Below are positions 1-5,093 of a stretch of DNA of 5,093 nucleotides, one piece after another (the first letter of the stretch is position 1; each line of letters begins with the position of its first letter). Both the position numbers and the translations under genes were made by a program. Origin of the DNA: Vulcanimicrobiota bacterium (GTDB lineage: Bacteria > Vulcanimicrobiota > Vulcanimicrobiia > Vulcanimicrobiales > Vulcanimicrobiaceae); NCBI GenBank assembly GCA_013043945.1, contig JABEUW010000120.1, positions 1-5,093 on the forward strand. The letters are read 5' to 3'. A model generated the notes under the pieces. That model was not told the origin of the DNA, ran no database searches, and was given only the letters and a program-made list of their open reading frames with translations.

Positions 1-633
1 ATCGAGAGCAGCGCGGTGCGCTGCCCCGATGCTGCGAGCAGCGAGCGCATGATCGCACTCATCGATGCCGCGAAGGCCGCCGGCGATACGCTCGGCGGGC
101 GCTACGCCGTCGTCGTCGAGGGTATGCCGGTCGGCATCGGCAGCAATCGCCAACCCGGCAACCGTCTCGACGGCATCCTTGCCGGTGCGTTGATGTCGAT
201 GCAGACGGTGAAAGCCGTCGAAGTGGGGCTCGGCGCCGAGGTCGCCGGAAAGCCGGGCTCGCAAGCGCACGATACCTTCGAACTCAGCGACGGCGATGTG
301 GTGCGCGGCAGCAATCGCGCCGGCGGCATCGAGGGCGGCATGAGCAACGGGCAGCGCATCACGCTGCTTGCGAGCGTGAAGCCGATTCCGACGCTCATGC
401 GCGCGCTGCCCTCGGTCGATCTGCACGCCGGCACCGAGGCCCCGGCGAGCATCGTGCGCAGCGATGTCTGCGTCGTTCCCGCCGCCGCAATCGTCGGCGA
501 AGCGATGGTACGTTTGGCGCTGGTCGAGCCGCTGCTGGAAAAATACGGCGGCGACAGCATGGAGGAGACGCTCGAGAACCTCTCGCGTTCGCGTACCCGC
601 GCGGCGCAGCTTTTTTCAAAGGAGCAGGTATGA
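1..633 (+). CDS. aroC: Chorismate synthase, C-terminal part (5' end outside window)
   Basis: Chorismate synthase converts 5-enolpyruvylshikimate-3-phosphate to chorismate, the last step of the shikimate pathway, in the cytoplasm with reduced FMN as cofactor. The frame is open from base 1, and 210 residues are visible. The family is usually about 360-390 residues long, so roughly the first 150-180 are missing. Family landmarks in order (fragment numbering): GDTLGG at 28-33, a LAGALMS segment at 60-66, GSQAHD at 86-91, the FMN/substrate-site stretch SNRAGGIEGGMSNG at 104-117, SVKPIPTL at 125-132, and RSDVCVVPAA at 153-162 followed by the EAM helix. A GTG at 16 is an internal codon, not the start. 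The segment SNRQPGNRLDG (48-58) departs from the WDRKLD-type sequence common in relatives. The stop overlaps the aroK start as ATGA, suggesting coupled translation. Identification is secure; only the missing N-terminus is unknown. Confidence 0.97.
   Translation: MESSAVRCPDAASSERMIALIDAAKAAGDTLGGRYAVVVEGMPVGIGSNRQPGNRLDGILAGALMSMQTVKAVEVGLGAEVAGKPGSQAHDTFELSDGDVVRGSNRAGGIEGGMSNGQRITLLASVKPIPTLMRALPSVDLHAGTEAPASIVRSDVCVVPAAAIVGEAMVRLALVEPLLEKYGGDSMEETLENLSRSRTRAAQLFSKEQV
618..624 (+). promoter_or_regulatory. Ribosome binding site of aroK
   Basis: AAAGGAG lies five bases before the aroK ATG at 630, inside the last codons of aroC. It is a good Shine-Dalgarno match at normal spacing and fixes the aroK start. 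With the ATGA overlap it allows both re-initiation and independent ribosome loading. Confidence 0.8.
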
Positions 634-1154
634 AACGGCATGTCGCACTGATCGGCTTTATGGCGGCCGGGAAATCGACGATCGGCAAGCGCCTCGCGCG
701 CAAGCTCGGCGTCGCGTTTTTCGATTCCGACGAACTGGTGGTGCGCGAACACGGTACGATCAGCGAGATTTTCTATAACGAGGGCGAGGCGGCGTTCCGC
801 GGATACGAACACGCCGCAATCTCGCACGCGATAGAAGAAGGGGAGCCGGGCGTACTCTCGCTCGGCGGCGGTGCGACCACCTACGAGCCCACGCAAGTGC
901 TGCTCAAGAAGCGCACCTATCGCATCTTCATCAAAGTGACGCCGGAGCTCGCCTTCGAACGGCTGCGCCATAGCCGCGCGGTGCGCCCGCTCATCGGCCC
1001 CACGCCGACGCTCGCGCGCATCAAAGAGCTCTACGTGAAGCGCATGCCGCTCTACGCGCACGCCGACCACGTCGTCGAAGCCGACCAGCTCTCCACCGCG
1101 AAAGTCGTCGAGAATATCCTGGAATGGATGCATAAGAAAAAGATCGAGTGGTAA
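630..1154 (+). CDS. aroK: Shikimate kinase
   Basis: This cytoplasmic enzyme transfers phosphate from ATP to the 3-hydroxyl of shikimate, step five of the shikimate pathway. The 174 residues match the usual family length (about 165-180). The Walker A loop GFMAAGKST is at residues 9-17. DSD at 32-34 supplies the Asp residues for Mg2+ and shikimate binding. FRGYE at 56-60 carries the substrate-binding Arg57, and the shikimate-binding glycine motif LGGG is at 78-81. RPLI at 119-122 holds the lid Arg119, and RMPLY at 138-142 holds another substrate-contacting Arg. No key residue is missing. The ATG at 630 has a strong ribosome binding site and puts the Walker loop at the expected distance from the N-terminus. 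The charged C-terminal tail (HKKKIEW) overlaps the start of aroB. The symbol aroK rather than aroL is chosen from the operon setting, since sequence alone does not separate the isozymes. Confidence 0.97.
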   Translation: MKRHVALIGFMAAGKSTIGKRLARKLGVAFFDSDELVVREHGTISEIFYNEGEAAFRGYEHAAISHAIEEGEPGVLSLGGGATTYEPTQVLLKKRTYRIFIKVTPELAFERLRHSRAVRPLIGPTPTLARIKELYVKRMPLYAHADHVVEADQLSTAKVVENILEWMHKKKIEW

Positions 1155-2221
1155 TCGGCAACGATACGCTCGGCTATCCGATTCTCGTCTGCGAGAATGC
1201 CGAGCCCTCGCTGCGTTCCTTCGTGCGCGGCCGCGGCACGCGCTGCATCGTGCTTGCCGACGCGCAGCCCGATGTTCTCGCGCGCGCGCGCACGTTGGCG
1301 GCGCGGTTACCGCGCTGCCTCGGGGTGCTGCCGATCGCGCTGGGCGAACCGCGCAAACGGTTGGCGGCGGTCGAAGGGATCGCCGATGCGCTGCTCTCCG
1401 CAGGCGCCGACCGTTCGACGCTGATCGTCGGGGTCGGCGGCGGCGTCGCGAACGATACCTTCGGGCTCGCCGCCGCGCTCTTCATGCGCGGCGTTCCCTA
1501 CGCGCACGTCGCCACGAGCTTGCTCGCGATGCTCGATGCCTCGATCGGCGGGAAAGTCGGCGTCGATACGCCCGCGGGCAAGAATCTCGTCGGGCGCTTC
1601 AGCGACCCGCTCGCCGTCTTCGCCGATCTGCAGGCGCTGCGCACGCTGCCCTTTCGCGAGATTCGCGCCGGGCTCGCCGAAGCGGTGAAGCATGCGATTC
1701 TCGCCGGCGGCGAGAGTTTCGAATCGCTCGAAGTGCTCGCGCCGCACCGTTTCGAACGCTGGCCCTGGGGAGAGGTCGTCGCGCGTTCGGTCGCCATCAA
1801 AGCCGCCGTCGTCCGCGCCGACCGCGAAGAGCGCGGCATCCGCGCGACGCTCAACCTCGGCCACACCTTCGCGCATGCCTACGAAAGCGCGAGCGGCTAC
1901 CGCATCGCGCACGGCGCGGCGGTTGCGTTGGGCTTGCGTGCCGCAGGGCTGCTCGCGCTGCGCAGCGGTCGGTTTTCGCGCGACGAACATCTGCGCGTGC
2001 TCGCGTTGCTCGCGTTACTGCGCATGCCGCTTGCGACGAGCGTTCCCGCCGATGCGGCGCTCGCCGCGATGCGCGGCGATAAGAAGCGGCGCGATGGCGC
2101 GCTGCGCTTTGTTTTGCCCGAGGGCATCGGGCTGGTGCGCGCCGACATCCGCGTTCCCGAGGCACGCCTGCGCTCGGTGCTGCGCGCGATGGAGACGCCG
2201 CCCGGCGACGCGGAGCGCTAA
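1148..2221 (+). CDS. aroB: 3-dehydroquinate synthase
   Basis: This enzyme cyclises DAHP to 3-dehydroquinate, the second shikimate-pathway step, using NAD+ and a divalent metal (usually Zn2+). The 357 residues are typical for the family. The NAD-binding N-terminal part contains GVGGGVANDTFG (95-106). It is followed by LLAMLDASIGGK (125-136) and KNLVGRF (145-151) of the active site. The expected metal ligands are present: Glu178 in AEAVKH, His239 in NLGHTFAH and His255 in AHGAAVALG. The conserved DKK is at 311-313 near the C-terminus. The usual PTTLLA before the DASVGGK block reads ATSLLA here, a mild substitution. An in-frame TAA at 1133 makes GTG 1148 the earliest possible start; it overlaps the end of aroK by seven bases. 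No good Shine-Dalgarno precedes it (only an A-rich AAGAAAAAGA), so translation probably depends on ribosomes finishing aroK. Confidence 0.96.
   Translation: MVIGNDTLGYPILVCENAEPSLRSFVRGRGTRCIVLADAQPDVLARARTLAARLPRCLGVLPIALGEPRKRLAAVEGIADALLSAGADRSTLIVGVGGGVANDTFGLAAALFMRGVPYAHVATSLLAMLDASIGGKVGVDTPAGKNLVGRFSDPLAVFADLQALRTLPFREIRAGLAEAVKHAILAGGESFESLEVLAPHRFERWPWGEVVARSVAIKAAVVRADREERGIRATLNLGHTFAHAYESASGYRIAHGAAVALGLRAAGLLALRSGRFSRDEHLRVLALLALLRMPLATSVPADAALAAMRGDKKRRDGALRFVLPEGIGLVRADIRVPEARLRSVLRAMETPPGDAER
2212..2215 (+). promoter_or_regulatory. Ribosome binding site of priA
   Basis: GGAG in the last codons of aroB sits eight bases before GTG 2224. It supports this GTG over the in-frame GTG at 2239 as the priA start. 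The position inside aroB, with only two bases between the genes, suggests translational coupling. Confidence 0.65.
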
Positions 2222-2223
2222 CC

Positions 2224-4602
2224 GTGCGCCTCGTCGAAGTGCTGCCGATCGTCCGCAGCACGCGCTTCGAACTCCCGCTGACCTACGCCGCCGGTGCGCA
2301 CCCGGTCGCACTCGGCGATGTCGTTCGCATCCCGCTCGGGCGGCGCGAACTCTACGGCCTCGCGCTCGGCGATGCCTACGAAGGCGAGCCGTTCGAAGGG
2401 CTGCGCGAAATCGTCGAACGCTGCGACCTGCCGCGCGCGTTCGACGCGACCGGGCTCGCACTCGCGCGCTTCGTCGCGCGCCACGATCTCTCCACGCTGG
2501 GTGAAGCGCTGCGCTGCGTCGTGCTTGCAAGCGCGCTGCCGCATATCGAAGAGCGGCTCGCGATCGGCGAGCGCACGCGTGAAGTCGCGCGCGAACGCGG
2601 CGAAGCGCTGCTGAAATTGATGCGCGAGGATTTCCCGGAGGGCGCCTCGCCCGAGAGTATGCTGCGCCACCCCGCGGTGCGGCGCCTCGGTGCGCGCGCC
2701 GAGTTGCTCGCCGAAATTACCGCGCTGGTACGCGACGGAGCGCTCGTGCGCGAACGCCGCCGCGTCGAGCCGGCCTACACGCCCTATCGCGTGCGCGTAC
2801 TCGTTCCCGGCGAGAGCAAGGTGCGCGGCAAAAAAGCCGCGGCATTGGCGGCGCTCGTGCACGCGCAGCCCGGCATGCCGCTCGCCGATGCGTTGCTCGC
2901 GGGATATTCGCGCACGACGATCGCTCGCGCGATCGCCGCGGGAGCGATTGCAGAAGAAGAGCGCGCACCCGCACAGCGCGAAGCACCCGCGCCGGTCGCC
3001 GCCGCGGCATTCGAACCGACCGCCGAGCAGCGCCGTGCGATCGATCGCCTTGCCGCATTGCAGCGCGCGGGCAAATTCGCCGCGGTGCTGTTGCACGGAG
3101 TAACGGGGAGCGGAAAGACGTTTATCTATCTCGATCTCGTGCAGCGCGTCCTCGCCGCCGGCGGGCGGGCGATCGTGCTCGTGCCGGAGATCGCGCTCAC
3201 GCCGCAGACCGCGCGCCGCTTCGAGGAACGCTTCGGCACGCGCCTGGCGGTGCTCCATTCCGCGCTCTCCGAACGCGAACGCTACGATGCCTGGCAGGCC
3301 TGCGCGCGCGGCGAGATCGACGTCGTCGTCGGCGCGCGCAGCGCGGTCTTCGCGCCCTTACCCGACGTGCGCGTGGTGATCGTCGATGAATCGCACGACC
3401 CATCGTACCGGCAAGATTCCTCGCCGCGTTACTCCGCGCTCACCGTCGCACGCGAGCGCATGCGCTTGGCCGATGGCCTGCTGATTTTGGGAAGTGCGAC
3501 GCCTTCGTTTGAAAGCTTCGCGGCGGTGCGCGCCGGGCAACTCGAGGAGATCCGTCTCTCGGCGCGTGCAACCGAGCAACCGATGCCCGCAGTGCGCATC
3601 GTCGATCTCGCGGCGGCCTTTCGCAGCGGCGAGCGACGGCTCTTCAGCGCACCGTTGGTGGAAGCGCTCGCGCTGCGATTGGAGCGGGGCGAGAAGAGCC
3701 TGCTCTTCGTGAATCGGCGCGGCAGCGCGCGGGCGTGGCTCTGCCGGAGTTGCGGGAAGGCGCCGGAGTGCCCGCATTGCAGCGTCACGCTCACCGTGCA
3801 TCGGCAAGATGGGTTACTGCGCTGTCATTACTGCGATTACCGCAGCGCGATTCCCGAGCGCTGCCCGCACTGCGGTGCCGATTCGCTCGCGGAGTTCGGC
3901 GTCGGCACGCAACGCGTCGTGGAAGAAGTGACGCGCCTCTTTCCGCAGGCGCGCGTCCTACGGATGGATAGCGATACGACCACGCGCATCGGCGAGCACG
4001 CGCGCATCATCGACCGATTTATCGCCGAGGGTGATGTGTTGGTCGGAACGCAGATGATCGCGAAGGGGCACGATTTCGAGCGGGTGACGCTCGTCGGTGT
4101 CGTCGCCGCAGATCTCGGCCTGCACGCGCCGGATTTCCGCGCCGCCGAACGCACCTATCAGATGCTCGTGCAGGTCTGCGGACGGAGCGGACGCGCGCAA
4201 GCCGGCGAAGCGATCGTGCAAACCTATTCCCCCGAGCACCCCGCCATCGCCGCGCTCGCCGAGGGCGATGCGCAACGCTTCATCGACGAAGGGCTGCGCG
4301 AGCGCGAGGAGCTCGGCTTTCCGCCGGCACGACGCATGCTCTATTTGGGAGTGATCGGGCTCGATAAGGAGCGCACGCACGCCCTCGCGACCCATTATGC
4401 CACGGTGCTGCGCGAACGCACGAGCATCGACGTACGCGGCCCGGCACCCTACCCGATCGCGCGATTGAACGACCGTTGGCGCTTTCGCATCGCCCTGCTC
4501 GCCGATTCCGGGCCGTTGTTACGCAACGCCGTGCGCGACCTGATTCTCCCGATCGCGCGCGAAGATCGCTCGACGCATCTCGTCACCGTCGTCGACGCCT
4601 AA
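2224..4602 (+). CDS. priA: Primosomal protein N' (replication restart helicase PriA)
   Basis: PriA is a 3'-to-5' superfamily 2 DNA helicase that recognises stalled or collapsed forks and reloads the replisome. At 792 residues it is within the family range. Residues 1-105 resemble the 3'-end-binding domain and about 110-245 a winged-helix region; an Ala/Pro-rich linker follows at about 247-262. Helicase lobe 1 has Walker A GVTGSGKT (292-299), PEIALTPQ (321-328), VGARSAVFAP (369-378), motif II DESH (388-391) followed by DPSYRQ, and GSATPS (423-428). Eight cysteines at 507, 510, 516, 519, 534, 537, 547 and 550 form the two zinc sites. Lobe 2 has GTQMIAKGHDF (608-618), the APDFRAAERT segment (635-644) and the arginine-finger motif QVCGRSGR (650-657). 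The C-terminal domain spans about 690-792. Motif II has Ser where PriA usually has DEEH. All catalytic residues are otherwise present, unlike the degenerate PriA of Actinobacteria. Confidence 0.97.
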   Translation: MRLVEVLPIVRSTRFELPLTYAAGAHPVALGDVVRIPLGRRELYGLALGDAYEGEPFEGLREIVERCDLPRAFDATGLALARFVARHDLSTLGEALRCVVLASALPHIEERLAIGERTREVARERGEALLKLMREDFPEGASPESMLRHPAVRRLGARAELLAEITALVRDGALVRERRRVEPAYTPYRVRVLVPGESKVRGKKAAALAALVHAQPGMPLADALLAGYSRTTIARAIAAGAIAEEERAPAQREAPAPVAAAAFEPTAEQRRAIDRLAALQRAGKFAAVLLHGVTGSGKTFIYLDLVQRVLAAGGRAIVLVPEIALTPQTARRFEERFGTRLAVLHSALSERERYDAWQACARGEIDVVVGARSAVFAPLPDVRVVIVDESHDPSYRQDSSPRYSALTVARERMRLADGLLILGSATPSFESFAAVRAGQLEEIRLSARATEQPMPAVRIVDLAAAFRSGERRLFSAPLVEALALRLERGEKSLLFVNRRGSARAWLCRSCGKAPECPHCSVTLTVHRQDGLLRCHYCDYRSAIPERCPHCGADSLAEFGVGTQRVVEEVTRLFPQARVLRMDSDTTTRIGEHARIIDRFIAEGDVLVGTQMIAKGHDFERVTLVGVVAADLGLHAPDFRAAERTYQMLVQVCGRSGRAQAGEAIVQTYSPEHPAIAALAEGDAQRFIDEGLREREELGFPPARRMLYLGVIGLDKERTHALATHYATVLRERTSIDVRGPAPYPIARLNDRWRFRIALLADSGPLLRNAVRDLILPIAREDRSTHLVTVVDA

Positions 4603-4622
4603 GCGGAGCGCGACCGCGCGAA

Positions 4623-5093
4623 TTACCGTAACCGGCCGAGGTTTTCGCTCGCGAGCAACGGCGATGACGGCACGAGCAACTGCGAGAGCAGCAGGCCGGC
4701 GACGAGCAGGATGGCGGCGATCGCGGCGTTGGCGGCGGAGGTGACGGCGACGTTCACTTGGCTGCGAAACGCGAAGAGCACGCTCTCGTAGCTGATGCTT
4801 CCCGGCACGAGCACTAAGAGTGCAGGCACGAGCATGATCGGTTGCGGGACGCGCAGCAAGCGTGCGGCGACGCTGGCGACGATGCCGCAGACGAAGGCCG
4901 CGATGAACGGCGCGATCGGATGGAGCGGCGAGAGCGCGAGCACGTGCGAGATTAACAGCGCGACGGCACAGGCGGCGAAGACCCAGGCAAAGTCTTTAAT
5001 GCGCGCATCGAGATCGATCGCGAGCCCGATCGACATGAGGGCGGCGGCGATAAACCAGGTGTAGCCGGGAACCGGTTCGGTGGCGACGTTGCC
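4623..5093 (-). CDS. ThrE-like threonine/serine exporter family membrane protein, C-terminal part (5' end outside window)
   Basis: The frame is open on the - strand from the window edge to a TAA at 4623-4625, giving 156 visible residues. It contains about five hydrophobic segments (fragment numbering): 12-26, 35-54, 60-77, 85-101 and 115-141. The fourth is preceded by ARLLRVPQP and ends in LVPGSISY, a pattern typical of the ThrE_2/YjjB-type half of threonine/serine exporters, which move small amino acids out across the inner membrane. An ATG at 5034-5036 is a possible start, but coding sequence continues upstream through a Gly/Pro-containing linker (GNVATEPVPGYTW) into a hydrophobic segment that this ATG would cut. 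The N-terminus is therefore probably off the window, either as a fused ThrE domain or as a longer ThrE_2-only subunit. The gene converges on priA with 20 bases between the two stops. The family call is from memory of the motif; the substrate is not established. Confidence 0.72.
   Translation of the reverse strand, partial: GNVATEPVPGYTWFIAAALMSIGLAIDLDARIKDFAWVFAACAVALLISHVLALSPLHPIAPFIAAFVCGIVASVAARLLRVPQPIMLVPALLVLVPGSISYESVLFAFRSQVNVAVTSAANAAIAAILLVAGLLLSQLLVPSSPLLASENLGRLR

Noticed and set aside
102..1133. Long open frame of 343 codons on the - strand, antisense to aroC and aroK.
   Set aside because: It lies wholly opposite two well recognised genes, and its translation is rich in Arg, Ala and Pro with no family motif. 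Long antisense frames are expected in high-GC genes with strong third-position GC bias.
1279..1291. Thirteen-base alternating CG run that could form Z-DNA.
   Set aside because: It lies inside aroB and encodes ordinary Ala/Arg codons. Short CG runs are common in this composition.
1692..2504. Open frame of 270 codons on the + strand spanning the aroB-priA junction.
   Set aside because: Its translation is dominated by Arg, Ala, Ser and Pro, it crosses the boundary of two secure genes out of frame, and it has no motif.
2218..3258. Open frame of 346 codons on the - strand, antisense to the first half of priA.
   Set aside because: The product is Arg/Ala-rich low-complexity sequence with no recognisable domain, and the opposite strand clearly encodes PriA. 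It is a codon-bias shadow.
4603..4622. Possible bidirectional terminator between the converging priA and membrane gene stops (CGCG-ACCG-CGCG at 4609-4620).
   Set aside because: The stem is only four base pairs and there is no T-run on either strand. In such GC-rich DNA this pairing is expected by chance.
4795..5064. Open frame of 89 codons on the + strand opposite the ThrE-like gene.
   Set aside because: The - strand frame gives a coherent multi-helix membrane protein with a VPGS motif, while this frame gives unstructured Ala/Thr/Ser-rich sequence.
1..5093. Search for a novel system: repeats, CRISPR, RNA genes, phage or transposon ends.
   Set aside because: Apart from short GC-rich words, I see no direct or inverted repeats, no tRNA-like or rRNA-like sequence, and no transposase or integrase fragments. 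The window is explained by five known-family genes.

Overview
This is an ordinary, tightly packed stretch of bacterial chromosome. GC content is high (roughly two thirds by eye, not computed) and almost no DNA is non-coding. Four genes run head to tail on the + strand: the end of chorismate synthase (aroC), shikimate kinase (aroK), 3-dehydroquinate synthase (aroB) and the primosomal helicase PriA. A fifth gene comes from the right on the - strand, converges on priA and runs off the window. It encodes a membrane protein that resembles the C-terminal half of ThrE-type threonine/serine exporters.

Layout: aroC (5' end missing) ends at 633 and overlaps the aroK start by 4 bases (ATGA). aroK ends at 1154 and overlaps the GTG start of aroB by 7 bases. 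aroB ends at 2221, and priA starts with GTG after a 2-base gap and ends at 4602. A 20-base gap then separates the priA stop from the stop of the opposite-strand membrane gene (4623 to the window edge). There is no gene-free stretch of 300 bases, and I see no RNA gene, mobile element, CRISPR array, promoter or convincing terminator. Any promoter for the + strand cluster lies before the window, and the one for the membrane gene lies past its right edge.

Function: AroB makes 3-dehydroquinate (step 2 of the shikimate pathway), AroK phosphorylates shikimate (step 5) and AroC makes chorismate (step 7). The three genes look like one translationally coupled operon for aromatic precursor synthesis. 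PriA, which restarts collapsed replication forks, appears to be co-transcribed at the 3' end without an obvious functional link.

Organism: the high GC, strong preference for xCG and xxC codons, a PriA with intact helicase motifs (actinobacterial PriA proteins usually have degraded ones) and the aroC-aroK-aroB order suggest a high-GC bacterium outside the Actinobacteria. A poorly cultured lineage such as Eremiobacterota/Vulcanimicrobiota is possible, but that is a weak guess. I found no sign of a new biological system. The points worth a second look are small: variant motif residues in PriA and AroC, the aro-priA linkage, and the abundance of the palindrome CGATCG.
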